A stretch of 64,000 nucleotides of DNA from G963556115 sp963667375 (GTDB lineage Bacteria > Planctomycetota > SZUA-567): NCBI GenBank assembly GCA_963667375.1, contig OY763323.1, forward strand, positions 124,001-188,000, written 5' to 3'. A model generated the notes under the pieces. It was not told the origin of the DNA, ran no database searches, and worked only from the letters and a program-made list of their open reading frames with translations. Shown one piece after another: positions 9,114-19,024 of this stretch. Within the stretch, counting starts at the first letter, position 1. Every line of letters starts with the position of its first letter. The translations under genes were made by a program, and so were the position numbers.

Positions 9114-9189
9114 AGATAGTTCCTTTCGCTATAAATATTATTGGAAATATCCACCTTATTCAACTGTACAGTTTTATTAGACCATTATA

Positions 9190-11394
9190 CACACAGATAC
9201 TATTGGCAATCATATAACCAGCGGCACCGGTATCGCCCTCACCGGCGACTTCGGCACCGGTAAAAGCTCCTTCATCAATCTGATAAGCTATTATCTACAA
9301 GTACAAGCAAAACCCTCCAAGACACACGCACAAATAATCGAAATCCGCCTCCAGCTCTGGGACAACAGCAAGCACCTCGCCGGTTATATCCTCGCCGAGA
9401 TTCTCCGTGAACTCTCCGCCCATGTCGACTGCCTCCTGCTCAGCCGCCTGCCGGAGCGCTACCTGCAGAGCCTCGCCGGAGCTCACCCCGCGCTTTCGCT
9501 ACTCAATCTCTGCACTACCACCTCAGAAAACGACATAACCCTGATCGAACAGCTCGACACCGTCCTCGCTTCAAACAACTTCCACCTCGTCCTCTATATC
9601 GAAGATATCGACCGCAATATTGCAAAAGAAAAAATTCTGCAGGAACTCCCAGCCCTGCTCGACAAATTCCTAGACCTCAATAATATCACCTACATCGTCG
9701 CCATCTCCGACAACGAAGAATACCTCAACACCATCACCCGCATCTGCCCCGACAAATACTCACTCGGCACCAACACCAACCCCGATGTCATCCGCTACCG
9801 TCTTCACGACTTTCTGGAAAACCGTCTTCGTAAACCTGATTTTCTAATTAATAACGACTCCCATATAAATCATTTCTACACCGGTAACCCCGCAGAAAAA
9901 CTAACAAATATTGACAATTACATTCCAGACGCACCCTTTATGAGCCTAGTAAACCTCATCACCAATCTCCGCTCCCTCAAACAGATTCTCAACAAAACTG
10001 CAGATATCTGGGCAAGCCTCCGTGGTGAAATCTCAAAATACGACGTCATCTGTCTCGCCACCATCGAACTGTTCTACCACCAGACATTCACATTTATTAC
10101 TGAAAACTTTTATGATTTGCGAACACACGGCAGTACGGCTCTATTCTCCAATGATAAAAACAAGGCTAACAGTGAAAGTGAGGAATATAATACCGAAAGC
10201 ACCGCTTATAAATTAGCCAAATACCTCAATAATATTACAACAGGAAACGATAAGCACAATATTTATGTAGTTGCGAAATGTTCATTTTTAATAAATTTAA
10301 TTTGCTATATATTTCCTTCAAAATCATTACATAAATTATACGATTATGATAATAACCAATATCATGATTGCCAATTAATGACTTCAAAAAACATCAACTA
10401 TTTTCATCGTTACACAATCATGAATATATTAGAAATGCCTGTAGATTCCGATCAAAACATAATACAACTTATTGATAAAATTGAAAATTTAAATGATTTC
10501 AAAAATTTAGCTCAAAGATTATTATCCAACACAAAATTTCGTAATAGTTTCATCACTTTTGCAAACAAAAAGTTAAACTTTCCAGTCATTAAAGAACTAT
10601 TTATTTCAATTATAGGGGAGCAAACTGAGAACTCGTCAACAAACCAAGCGTTAACCAAATTAATTAAAGAGCTACCAGTAAATCTTTATTCTGGAAATCC
10701 ACGTGATTACATATGTAACAATAACAAATGTTTTATGAATGAAGATAAATATAATATAGTTATTAGCCTCTACCCTGAATTAATAACTAAATCATTTTTT
10801 ACAAACTCCGGTATAACATCATTAATTAATCTGAATTTTTTTGATTTTATTAATTATACAGAATTTGAACTAGAAGATTATGCTGACTTATATATAAAAA
10901 CAATAATAAATCCAATACGAAATCATTTTAACAATGATCTCGATAGTTTCATAACATTTATTAATACTAAAAATTATCAGTCCTTAAAAAATTTAATTAT
11001 GCTTGATATATTAGTTAATGATAAAATATTTGACAAAAATGATATTTCTAAAAATCAAAAAATACAGATTGAACCAATAACCATTTTTCTTAATCAAATA
11101 TTTTCGATATTATTAAAACAAGCTTCTTACAAAAAAGAACTTTACTTACAATTAATCCCGTTTTTTTCAAATTCAACATTTTTGACTCATCAAATATGCC
11201 CTTTTATAAAAGAATTTACTATATTTAATTATGAAACTTTAAACAAAGCACATAATTTCTACTCAAATATATCCAAAGAATATCTTATGACATTTGGAAT
11301 CACAGATATTAATGATCAAACCGCAATAAAATCTAATACGAGTAAATTATTAGAAAAATTAGAAAAATTAATAAATACTATTAATAATAATTAA
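9190..11394 (+). pseudogene. KAP-like P-loop NTPase, 3' fragment (ATPase and C-terminal region)
   Basis: Open frame of about 734 codons that continues the 7194 gene after the IS. It starts with TDTIGNHITSGTGIALTGDFG-TGKSS, containing Walker A GDFGTGKSS, and later YIEDIDR, a KAP-type Walker B (hydrophobics then D/E-D-x-D-R). KAP NTPases are membrane-linked and include the phage-exclusion protein PifA, so an antiviral role is possible but not shown. The last 370 codons (from about 10,250) are strikingly AT-rich compared with the first part, as if the C-terminal region had a different origin. An internal ATG at 9940 could give a 484-aa product without the P-loop. The gene is probably inactive. 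Confidence 0.75.
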
Positions 11395-11430
11395 ATTGCT
11401 TATTAAAAACTCAGACCAAAGCCTACACTA

Positions 11431-11603
11431 ACAAAAATCGCAGGAGTAACAACCCTGCGACCAAAACCACCTGTAAATTATCTCTTAAATCTCACCCCAG
11501 CCCTTAAAACGTCCCAAATTCCTACGAATCCGGCATCATGGCATCCTCCGCTCCAGTTCCTCCGCCCCACTCTTCCTCTTCAATACTTACTAACAGCAAC
11601 TGC
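11431..11603 (-). pseudogene. Decayed 3' end of a chemoreceptor gene plus its terminator
   Basis: Reading the minus strand from about 11603 to 11504 gives IEEEEWGGGTGAEDA, then a short stretch with a stop, then EFGTF and TAA. This matches the C-terminus of the intact chemoreceptor at 14111-16213 (EEPEWGGGAGAED...EEFGKF). The similarity continues past the stop into a hairpin (TCGCAGG...CCTGCGA, 11438-11460, followed by a T run on the minus strand). That hairpin corresponds to the terminator behind the intact gene, at nearly the same distance. The rest of the paralogue is gone. Its position next to the AT-rich end of the KAP-like gene suggests a replacement event. Confidence 0.7.
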
Positions 11604-11641
11604 GGCACCATTCCTCAACCTTCACGCTCCCGCAGCCCGGC

Positions 11642-11678
11642 CAAAATAAACGGCAACTGCCCAAACAGGCAGCTGCCG
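11642..11678 (-). terminator. Rho-independent terminator
   Basis: Hairpin with arms CGGCAACTGCC and GGCAGCTGCCG (one mismatch) followed on the minus strand by TTTATTTTG. It lies 50 bp after the stop of the 11727-13055 gene. Confidence 0.75.
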
Positions 11679-11726
11679 CAGTAACCCCAGACTGACTTTA
11701 TACTACATCAGCTATCAATCCCCGGC

Positions 11727-13055
11727 TCACCCGTCCGAGGTCACGATCTGATGCATGATATAACTGCAGAGAACAGCGGCATACCCCTTATCACGCAGCA
11801 GATACGGATGCAGCTCGATCCCGCCCTCTCGCAACAGAGTTGCGCTCAACTCCGGAGAAAAGCTTCCGGCACACCATACACTCCCGCCCTTGCGTTGCAG
11901 CTGCCGGAGCAACCCGCGATCCGCAAGCTTCGCCGCATCCGCGTAGTCACAGGGGATAAAGAGCAGCACCTTCCCGTCCTTCGCCGTAGCACAGATACCG
12001 TAGTCATTGGTATGCAGCTCCGCCACCTCCTCCCGTCCGGTATGATAGCTCCAGAGAAACAGCAGCTGATAAAAGAAATAATCCGCCTCACTCACGGTGG
12101 CAGCACCAGCCATTCTCTTCACCACCCGCAACAGCCGCGGCGCAGCGCTGAATTCACCGAGATAATATACCGCGTAGGTCTTCTGCCGCGGGGTATAATT
12201 CGGATTACTCAGAAATTTCAGGCACGGCTCAAACCTGTCATCATCCGCATCAAGCCCGAACTTTTCTGCCATGACCTTCTCCAGCCAGATTATCAGTTCA
12301 GCAGAAGGCAATCTCCTGATCTGCTGCTCATAGGTCGCCACTCCCTGACTTCCAACGGTTGAGCTCAGACGTAGAAATAATGCGCCGCCAGTGACGATAG
12401 CATACGCCGGCATTATGGTCAGCTGCCGGCCCAGCCAGCGCTTCCGTGCCGGCTTCTCCAGAAACCCGCGCAGATACGGATTCTTGGAGTAGACATCAAG
12501 ATGGAGTTCATACGCGATCTCCCGTGCCTGCTCCCCGGTCATACCGTCACCCGCGTCTCCCAGATCTTCCCCGGTGCTGCTCCGCTGCGGGCGCACGAAA
12601 ATCCCCTTGACCCCGCGCCCCATAAACCGCCCGACCCGACCCAGAGCCTGCCCCGTCGCCACCGCCGAATCCCCGGGATGCACAACAAGCTGCTTCCAGC
12701 CTTTACCGATAGCAACTACTGAATTCTTTCCACCGGCATAGACCTGGCTGCCCTCATCCTGACGCCGGTACTCCGCAATAATCCCGATCTCCCGGGTCAT
12801 TTTATACAGATTTAATATCCCGGATACCGGATACTCTCCCTCTTCGCCCTTCAACCTCACCAGAAAGTCAAGATACTGCCCATGCGGCGCAGCAGCTGCG
12901 GACACCATATAATCCTGATTATCCAGCACCATGAATTCCGCAAGCGCGTTCAGCTCGCCAGGGTTCCCCTCCGGCTGCTCGGCAAAAGCCTGATACCCCA
13001 GAAACAGCAGGTAGTATATCAGCAGCTCAACGATAATAAGTTTTATATATCCCAT
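11727..13055 (-). CDS. Secreted or membrane-anchored protein of unknown function
   Basis: 442-aa protein I do not recognise. The N-terminus (IKLIIVELLIYYLLFLGYQAFA) is a signal peptide or signal anchor with a plausible cleavage after AFA, so the rest should be periplasmic or extracytoplasmic. A second hydrophobic stretch (LTIMPAYAIVTGGALFL) lies mid-protein. The remainder is mixed alpha/beta without obvious catalytic motifs. A ribosome site (AGGGTG) lies 4 nt before ATG. It is a single-gene unit with its own terminator, 127 bp downstream of the TetR gene in the same orientation, so the TetR protein may control it. Confidence 0.75.
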   Translation of the reverse strand: MGYIKLIIVELLIYYLLFLGYQAFAEQPEGNPGELNALAEFMVLDNQDYMVSAAAAPHGQYLDFLVRLKGEEGEYPVSGILNLYKMTREIGIIAEYRRQDEGSQVYAGGKNSVVAIGKGWKQLVVHPGDSAVATGQALGRVGRFMGRGVKGIFVRPQRSSTGEDLGDAGDGMTGEQAREIAYELHLDVYSKNPYLRGFLEKPARKRWLGRQLTIMPAYAIVTGGALFLRLSSTVGSQGVATYEQQIRRLPSAELIIWLEKVMAEKFGLDADDDRFEPCLKFLSNPNYTPRQKTYAVYYLGEFSAAPRLLRVVKRMAGAATVSEADYFFYQLLFLWSYHTGREEVAELHTNDYGICATAKDGKVLLFIPCDYADAAKLADRGLLRQLQRKGGSVWCAGSFSPELSATLLREGGIELHPYLLRDKGYAAVLCSYIMHQIVTSDG

Positions 13056-13182
13056 GTAACACCCTGTAATTATATCCTTCGCAATTCGGCAATCAAATTA
13101 TTAAAATGATTAAGTACTCAATCAATATACCGCTAAAAAAATTTCCGCCTACTTCACAACCCAGCCCGACAAGACCGGATAA

Positions 13183-13809
13183 TCAGCACACCAACCCATA
13201 TATATACTGCTCAAAAGCCTTGGTAATAATCACTTCCAGATCCTCACGCTCTCCCATCATCTCCCAGACAGTGTAATTAATATTGAATATTCCGAAAAGC
13301 GAGTGCAACGCAATCTTAATATCAAAATCCTGCCGGAATATTCCTTTCTCCTGCCCTTCTCTGAAATACGATTCCAGCGGCGCTACCGATTCAGCCATCC
13401 GCCTGAGGACATCCGGTTCACGGCTGAGATCCATGGAGAACACATGCTTGGCGCGTATCTCGGTAAGTTCAGGATTATCAAGGGCATACTTGACCAATCG
13501 TTTCCCGAAGATTCTGATCTTATCTATCGGGTTCTCAGTTCTGGACATCTCCGCAGTATACGCCCGCAGCTCCTCCGCCGACATCTCAGAACTATTGAAA
13601 ACAATCGACCAGAACAAATTCTTCTTGGTCTTGAAGTGATGGAAGATAATCCCCTGCGATACTCCCGCCTCCTTGGCAATACGTTCAGTACTCGTCCGCT
13701 CATAGCCGTTTTTCGCAAACAGCCTGGTCGCCGCCTTTATGATATTTGCAATCGTCTTCTCCTGCTTGAGCTGCCTTACCGACCTCCCTGTACCGCCTTT
13801 GCCCACCAT
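13183..13809 (-). CDS. TetR/AcrR-family transcriptional regulator
   Basis: DNA-binding repressor of about 208 aa. The N-terminal TetR HTH is clear: IIKAATRLFAKNGYERTSTE, then RIAKEAGVSQGIIFHHFKTK. The C-terminal ligand domain is unspecific. A longer frame starts at GTG 13845, but ATG at 13809 has a good Shine-Dalgarno (AAGGGAG), while the GTG falls on the predicted transcription start, so the shorter form is chosen. A palindromic operator overlaps the start of transcription, which implies autoregulation. The ligand and other targets are unknown; the neighbouring secreted protein and the chemoreceptor are candidates. Confidence 0.88.
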   Translation of the reverse strand: MVGKGGTGRSVRQLKQEKTIANIIKAATRLFAKNGYERTSTERIAKEAGVSQGIIFHHFKTKKNLFWSIVFNSSEMSAEELRAYTAEMSRTENPIDKIRIFGKRLVKYALDNPELTEIRAKHVFSMDLSREPDVLRRMAESVAPLESYFREGQEKGIFRQDFDIKIALHSLFGIFNINYTVWEMMGEREDLEVIITKAFEQYIYGLVC

Positions 13810-13833
13810 TTCAACTCCCTTACGTAATATTAA

Positions 13834-13849
13834 TTGATTGACCACTCAA
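13834..13849. promoter_or_regulatory. Palindromic TetR-type operator
   Basis: TTGATTGACCACTCAA is an imperfect 16-bp palindrome with TTGA/TCAA ends. It sits just downstream of the -10 box of the tetR promoter, exactly where a bound repressor would block initiation. Confidence 0.6.
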
Positions 13850-13851
13850 CC

Positions 13852-13880
13852 ATTCTAGTAAACTGCCAGCCGTTTGTCAA
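13852..13880 (-). promoter_or_regulatory. Sigma-70 promoter of the tetR gene
   Basis: On the minus strand: TTGACA (13880-13875), a 17-bp spacer and TAGAAT (13857-13852). This is a near-consensus promoter. The predicted start of transcription lies inside the operator. Confidence 0.75.
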
Positions 13881-14033
13881 CACAATCCGTATTATTTTCT
13901 TCAAAATTGTATTATTCATAAGCAAATACTCAATTACACCTCTTAGAAACCAAAACATTACCGGTTATATCTCCTGTAATATCAGAAAGTTAGCTTATAA
14001 AAACTAATTACCCGCCCACTCACGGACAAAATA

Positions 14034-14065
14034 TAAAAAAACCGCAGGGACAACAACCCCTGCGG
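14034..14065 (-). terminator. Rho-independent terminator of the chemoreceptor gene
   Basis: Arms CCGCAGGGG and TCCCTGCGG around a short loop (14042-14065), followed on the minus strand by seven T. It lies 45 bp beyond the chemoreceptor stop. A diverged copy lies at 11438-11460. Confidence 0.85.
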
Positions 14066-14110
14066 CCATAAACCACCTGCAAATTGTCACTCAAAGCGTG
14101 ACTCCACCCT

Positions 14111-16213
14111 CTAGAACTTCCCGAACTCCTCCGCATCAAGCAGCTTGGTGTCCTCAGCACCGGCACCGCCGCCCCACTCCGGCTCTTCCGCGTTTGACAG
14201 CGGCAGCTGCCGTACCGGCGCCGCCTTCGGCACCGGTCTACGCTTCTTCCTAACCTGTACGTTCTCGCCTTTGAGCTTGAAGTGGCCGATAAGTCCGCTC
14301 ATATGTCGCGCCTGACTTGATAGTTCCTCGGCCGCGGCCGCACTCTCCTCGGCTCCGGCGGTATTCCGCTGAACCACCTGATCGACCTGTATCAGACCGT
14401 CATTAACCTGTGACAGCCCTTCGGCCTGCGCCCGGGAGGACACCGCAATCTCCGCCACAATGTCCGAGGTCTTGCCGATACCAGCAACAATCTCGCTCAA
14501 CGCCTGCGCGGTCTTCTCAGCTATTGCCGTTCCGTTCTCACCCTTCTGAACACTGCCCGCGATCAGTGTCGCCGTCTCCTGCGCCGCCTTGGCACTCCGT
14601 GCGGCGAGGTTACGCACCTCTTCAGCAACCACCGCGAACCCCTTGCCGTGCTGTCCGGCCCGGGCCGCTTCGACCGCAGCGTTCAGCGCGAGCAGATTTG
14701 TCTGAAAAGCGATCTCATCAATAGTCTTGATAATCTTACTGATGTTCTGACCGGATTCATTGATCTCCTGCATCGCCAGCACCATATTCTCCATCTGCCG
14801 GCTGCCCTCATCCGCCGCATGCCGGGCTGAAGCCGCGAGCTGATTAGCGTTTTCAGCATTCTCCGCATTCTCACCGGTACGGGTTGAGAGATCACTTATA
14901 CCGGCACCAATCTCCTCGATCGCCGACGCCTGCTCGGTAGAGCCCTGCGAGAGATCCTGCGCCAGCGTCGACACCTGACCCGAGTCGGTCTCGATCTTGA
15001 GTCCCGCCTCATTTATCTGCGCAAGTATCTCGTTGAGCCTGCTGGTCATGTTGAGAAGCGCCCGCCCCAGCACATCCTTATCAGAAGCAAGGGTAATCTC
15101 ACGGGTCAGATCACCGTCGACTATCGCCTCCGCCAGTTCGGCCCGCTGCTGCAGACTCTCGGCCATTCCGTCGAGTGCCAGTGCCAGCGTACCGATCTCA
15201 TCACCCCGGCCGAGCTCCAGCCGCCCTGACAGATCACCCTGCCGCACGCTCTCGGCAAACTTTATTGACTTGAGCAGATCCCGGGTGATCGGACGCACCA
15301 GCAGAATGATCATCACAATCAGCACCACCACCACTACCCCCGCGATGATAATACTGTTACGGTTGAGCGCTCTGGTACTGCTGAAGATATCATCCAGATT
15401 TGCAGTGGTCACTATCACCCACCCGGTTATCGGCTCGGTGTTGAAGCTGACAATCTTCTCACTCCCGTTATAGTTATAGATCAGCGTACCGTTCTTCTGC
15501 GCCATGATTTTCTTGCCCCAGTCGGTATCCGCGATATTGAGTTTGAGGATCGCGTCCTTATCAGGATGTGCCGACATCATACCCCGGCTGTCGGTCATAT
15601 AGGCATACCCCTCATCCCCGATCTGTATCGGATTTACAAAGTCATCCACGAACTTAACCAGTTCAATGGCGGTACTCAGCACCGCCACCACCTTGCCGTC
15701 GACCTTGAGTGGCTGGGCGATCAGAAATAGCGGCAGTCCGGTGACCTTACCCCTGAGCACATCGCTGATATTAGCCTCACCTTTGATCGCCTTCTGAAAA
15801 TACTCTCTGCTGGTAAGATCGATCCCGACCGCTTTGGGATTGGAGTTAGCAATTATCTTCCCGTCAGCATTTATAAGCGTCATCGAATCATATATCTCAC
15901 CATAGAGATCGATAAACTCTTTCATATAGGTATTGACCGCCTGGGTCTCCTGCGGTGTCGGATTCTTATTCAGCGCCAGATCAATAAAAATCTGGTTCTT
16001 TGTCTGCTGCACCAGATCAGAACGCAGATCATCGATCCAAGCTGTAACCTTGGTTCTCAGACCGGTGGTAGTCGTCTCGAGATGGCCGGTAATAATCTTA
16101 TTTACGATATTACCCACCGACCTCGCGGACAAAAACACGGTAACCGCCATTCCAATCACTATCAGCCCGGTGATAGGCAACAGGATACGGTTACGAAACG
16201 ATAATGCTCTCAT
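14111..16213 (-). CDS. Methyl-accepting chemotaxis protein (dCache, HAMP, MCP signal domain)
   Basis: Chemoreceptor of 700 aa. TM1 is near residues 10-32, a periplasmic dCache sensor lies at about 35-275 (MTLINADGKIIANSNP, AYMTDSRGMMSAHPDK), TM2 (IIIAGVVVVVLIVMIILLV) near 290-310, then HAMP and a long cytoplasmic helical hairpin with the conserved tip IDEIAFQTNLLALNAAVEAA. The tip contacts CheA and CheW. The C-terminus ends EEFGKF without a clear CheR-binding NWETF pentapeptide. AGAAGGG precedes ATG. The ligand is unknown; dCache domains often bind amino acids or carboxylates. A second copy once existed nearby (remnant at 11431-11603). Confidence 0.95.
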   Translation of the reverse strand: MRALSFRNRILLPITGLIVIGMAVTVFLSARSVGNIVNKIITGHLETTTTGLRTKVTAWIDDLRSDLVQQTKNQIFIDLALNKNPTPQETQAVNTYMKEFIDLYGEIYDSMTLINADGKIIANSNPKAVGIDLTSREYFQKAIKGEANISDVLRGKVTGLPLFLIAQPLKVDGKVVAVLSTAIELVKFVDDFVNPIQIGDEGYAYMTDSRGMMSAHPDKDAILKLNIADTDWGKKIMAQKNGTLIYNYNGSEKIVSFNTEPITGWVIVTTANLDDIFSSTRALNRNSIIIAGVVVVVLIVMIILLVRPITRDLLKSIKFAESVRQGDLSGRLELGRGDEIGTLALALDGMAESLQQRAELAEAIVDGDLTREITLASDKDVLGRALLNMTSRLNEILAQINEAGLKIETDSGQVSTLAQDLSQGSTEQASAIEEIGAGISDLSTRTGENAENAENANQLAASARHAADEGSRQMENMVLAMQEINESGQNISKIIKTIDEIAFQTNLLALNAAVEAARAGQHGKGFAVVAEEVRNLAARSAKAAQETATLIAGSVQKGENGTAIAEKTAQALSEIVAGIGKTSDIVAEIAVSSRAQAEGLSQVNDGLIQVDQVVQRNTAGAEESAAAAEELSSQARHMSGLIGHFKLKGENVQVRKKRRPVPKAAPVRQLPLSNAEEPEWGGGAGAEDTKLLDAEEFGKF

Positions 16214-16544
16214 TAAAATTCCCTTCTTTCAGTACACGGAAATACACACTTTACTACACCCATTAATTAATACCAGCACCGCTCGACGCAGTTTATACGC
16301 ACCTGAAAACCGGTTACGCTTATTACCGTAATACCTATCCGGTAATACTAAGGCGATATACGTATCAGGACACCTGATATTCACAGAATATTATTATCAA
16401 GTAAAATTTTAAAACACGTCAACACTGCTAACACTATACCAGATTATTTATTTTTCGAAATAGTATTCTATGAAATACCCAAAAAAATTTACCTATTTGT
16501 ATACTTTCGCCCATAAACAGCATTTGATGCTGCCGCCAAATAGC

Positions 16545-16572
16545 AGGAGGCAGCCCCGAAAGGCTGCCTCCT
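16545..16572. terminator. GC-rich hairpin after the MFS gene
   Basis: Perfect 11-bp arms AGGAGGCAGCC and GGCTGCCTCCT around a 6-nt loop. It lies 30 bp beyond the MFS stop. The T-tract is weak on both sides, so it may be a terminator or an mRNA 3'-end stabiliser. Confidence 0.55.
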
Positions 16573-16601
16573 GACTTCTCTCTCTGCTACATATTGCGCT
16601 C

Positions 16602-17936
16602 TTATGCACCAGTTTTTTTCCGATGTGGAAATACCGCCATAAATGAACCTATACCCAGAGCCACCATCACAGCGATCAGAATATATGAGGATATTGAATA
16701 GCCGTTAAAGTACTCAAAACTCCAGCCGAAGATTGTCGGTCCGATCGCACTGAAAAAGACCATAAACGCCATCCCCAGACCGTTGATCTGCCCCAGATGG
16801 GTTCGCCCGAAATACCGCGGCCAGACCAGACTGGAGAGCACACCGAACACTCCGGAAGCGATTCCGTTACCGAGGATGATCATCGTCACACTGTAGCTGG
16901 AGTTTGACAGCAGCACGACACCGAAGAGCAGCAGGATCAATCCGCCGATAAGCCCTAAGAGCAGCAGGTGCAGACGGTGCTTGAAGAACTTGGTATCGGA
17001 GAGGAAGCCCACACTCAGATTTACAATCACCCCGACAATAGCCGCATACTTGAACATGCCGAACGCTTCGTCATGCCCACGCCCCGCCACCTCAAAAATA
17101 GACGCGACATGGAAGGTCACCGCGGTAATAACCAGACTGTACATCGCCAGACTCAGATTGAAGATCCAGAAGGTATAATTATGCACTACCTCGGAATACT
17201 CCCACTCCTCCTCCCGGTCTTTCGCACTGGTCTGCTTGAGCTCATTCTGGTACTCTTCTTCGGTTATTCCGTCAGGCAGCAAGCCGCAGTCTTCTGGCTT
17301 ATCACGGTAGAATATAAGTACAAACGCCGAAAAAGCGATCGCCACACAGCCGACCAGCACCCAGGTTCCGCGCCAGCCGAAACTGCTCTTGAGTGAATCG
17401 AATATCGCCGGAATATATGAGAAGGTAACCACAATAAAGATACCGAGAAAGGCGTTTATACGCCCACGCTTCTTGTCAAACCACTTCATCAGCATGGTTC
17501 TGCTGGAAAGCCCCAGAATTCCCTGACCGCAGAAACGGATCATCCAGAAGCCGATGGTAACCACCGCCATTGACGCCACGACACTGCTGCCGAAAATACC
17601 GGCGATACGGTCACAATTCGCCATATAGAAGAGGAACAGTCCCAATCCGATCACCGTCACCGATACTACCCGCCGCACCGAATACTTATCCAGCAGCTTT
17701 CCCGCCCGGCCGATCAGAAATGACGAAGCGATAGTTCCGATCATATACGCCAGACTCAACTCAAAGCGGGTTATCCCCAGATGCGCAACCAGATCATCGG
17801 TAAACGCCGACACTCCGATTGTCTGCCCCGGACCACTCATCAGCATACCCAAAGACGAACAGACAAAGATAATATACCCGTAAAAGAATGGTACCCTTGC
17901 CGGATCGAATGGAATTTTTGCTTTGTTAATACTCAC
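16602..17936 (-). CDS. Major facilitator superfamily transporter
   Basis: 444-aa inner-membrane carrier with about 12 membrane spans. The start FFYGYIIFVCSSLGMLMSGP and the following LSLAYMIGTIASSFLIGRAG-K are typical of the oxalate/formate-antiporter-like and monocarboxylate branches of MFS. The central cytoplasmic loop (DKPEDCGLLPDGITEEEYQN) fits that group. The start is GTG at 17936 with a weak ribosome site, and no better in-frame start precedes TM1. Substrate is not deducible; a small carboxylate is the best guess. Confidence 0.85.
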   Translation of the reverse strand: MSINKAKIPFDPARVPFFYGYIIFVCSSLGMLMSGPGQTIGVSAFTDDLVAHLGITRFELSLAYMIGTIASSFLIGRAGKLLDKYSVRRVVSVTVIGLGLFLFYMANCDRIAGIFGSSVVASMAVVTIGFWMIRFCGQGILGLSSRTMLMKWFDKKRGRINAFLGIFIVVTFSYIPAIFDSLKSSFGWRGTWVLVGCVAIAFSAFVLIFYRDKPEDCGLLPDGITEEEYQNELKQTSAKDREEEWEYSEVVHNYTFWIFNLSLAMYSLVITAVTFHVASIFEVAGRGHDEAFGMFKYAAIVGVIVNLSVGFLSDTKFFKHRLHLLLLGLIGGLILLLFGVVLLSNSSYSVTMIILGNGIASGVFGVLSSLVWPRYFGRTHLGQINGLGMAFMVFFSAIGPTIFGWSFEYFNGYSISSYILIAVMVALGIGSFMAVFPHRKKTGA

Positions 17937-18175
17937 ACCGTCTCACAATCATAAATAATTTACAAAAAGTTTACAAATACCTAGATAGCACTCATTAAAC
18001 GTCTATTATATGTAAAAGGATATAATAATATATAGTAATCTTATTTTATAATTTGAAGTTTCCACCCAAGAACCGTATACTAAAGTTAAAAACCGCGCTC
18101 AAAGGATAAATCATACACTGAAGAGCCGCAAACTCGACACCCGCTGATACCGACAGAAACGAGGTAAATTTCCCG

Positions 18176-19024
18176 ATGCTACCCCAATGCAGCCGCTGTA
18201 AAGCTATCAATGTTCCTGCAGCAGAACTTGCCTTTCTAAAGACAGGGAATTCCTCATGGGATCTGGTCTGCCAGAAATGCATCAAGGAAGCCGGGATGGT
18301 CTGGAATAAACCCGGCGAACTCCGCTGGCTCGGATCCTACGCCGGTCTCTACGATCCCGACACCTACCGCCTGCTCAGCAGTATCAAGGAGCAAAATGGT
18401 CAGAAGCCCGATAAGATCAGCGAGAATGAACGGCGCTATGAACGGCATAAGATCGTGCTGCGCGGCTTCATTAAACGGCACGACGACACTCCCGAGATAC
18501 TCGCGGTAATTGAGGATCTCTCCAAAGGCGGTCTGAGATTTGTCAGCAAATCCGAATTCAAGATCGCTGAAACCGCCAAAATCCGCATCGAGCAGAAAAA
18601 GGGAGAGAATGAGACCACCGATATTCATGAGAATATCGAGATTGTCAGGGTTATCCCGCAACGTAACGGCACCTTTGAAATGGGCGCCCGTTTCCTCTCC
18701 GCCGAAACCGCCGGTCTCGACAAAAAGTCCAAGGAGAAGAAGGACCGCCATGATATTCTTCTCAAGCTCCGCTACAAGCTTGATAACACGACTCCGGGCG
18801 TTACCGGCGCCGTACTCGAGCTCGGGCGGAAATCAGCCCTGCTGCTGCTGACCGATAAACTCGAAAAAGGCAGTAAATTCGCGGTCATGATCTCCGGTGA
18901 GACCGGAGTCTTCGCCAGACAGGAACTTAGCGGTATCGCCATGGTAAAAAGATCAGAACTGGTCTACTTCGAGAACTACGAGGTGCTGGTCGAACTCCAG
19001 AAGATCAAAATAAACAAACGCTGA
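18176..19024 (+). CDS. PilZ-domain protein with N-terminal zinc ribbon
   Basis: 282-aa cytoplasmic protein. The N-terminus has CSRC near residue 5 and CQKC near residue 34, a likely zinc ribbon. A PilZ domain follows, with ERRYERHK (R-x3-R type c-di-GMP motif) and IEDLSKGGLRF (the D/N-x-S-x2-G motif), so cyclic-di-GMP binding is expected. A second PilZ-like or beta-barrel half (about 190-280) lacks the motif. Monocistronic. It probably links c-di-GMP level to motility or surface behaviour, consistent with a motile host, but the target is unknown. Confidence 0.85.
   Translation: MLPQCSRCKAINVPAAELAFLKTGNSSWDLVCQKCIKEAGMVWNKPGELRWLGSYAGLYDPDTYRLLSSIKEQNGQKPDKISENERRYERHKIVLRGFIKRHDDTPEILAVIEDLSKGGLRFVSKSEFKIAETAKIRIEQKKGENETTDIHENIEIVRVIPQRNGTFEMGARFLSAETAGLDKKSKEKKDRHDILLKLRYKLDNTTPGVTGAVLELGRKSALLLLTDKLEKGSKFAVMISGETGVFARQELSGIAMVKRSELVYFENYEVLVELQKIKINKR

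Larger units (their letters stand above)
7869..9189 (-). mobile_element. IS3-family insertion sequence (1321 bp)
   Basis: The ends are imperfect inverted repeats: TAAAGTGGTCTAAT on the left and TATAATGGTCTAAT on the right (reverse complement), 12 of 14 matching. It is flanked by a 3-bp direct repeat CAC at 7866-7868 and 9190-9192, and carries two transposase reading frames on the minus strand. It lies inside the KAP-like NTPase gene in opposite orientation. Excision with one CAC copy restores the target frame, which confirms the ends. Confidence 0.88.

Noticed and set aside
7866..9193. 4-bp (ACAC) target duplication for the IS3 element
   Set aside because: Possible at the left end, but it shifts the inverted repeats out of register; the 3-bp CAC version aligns both ends and restores the target frame.
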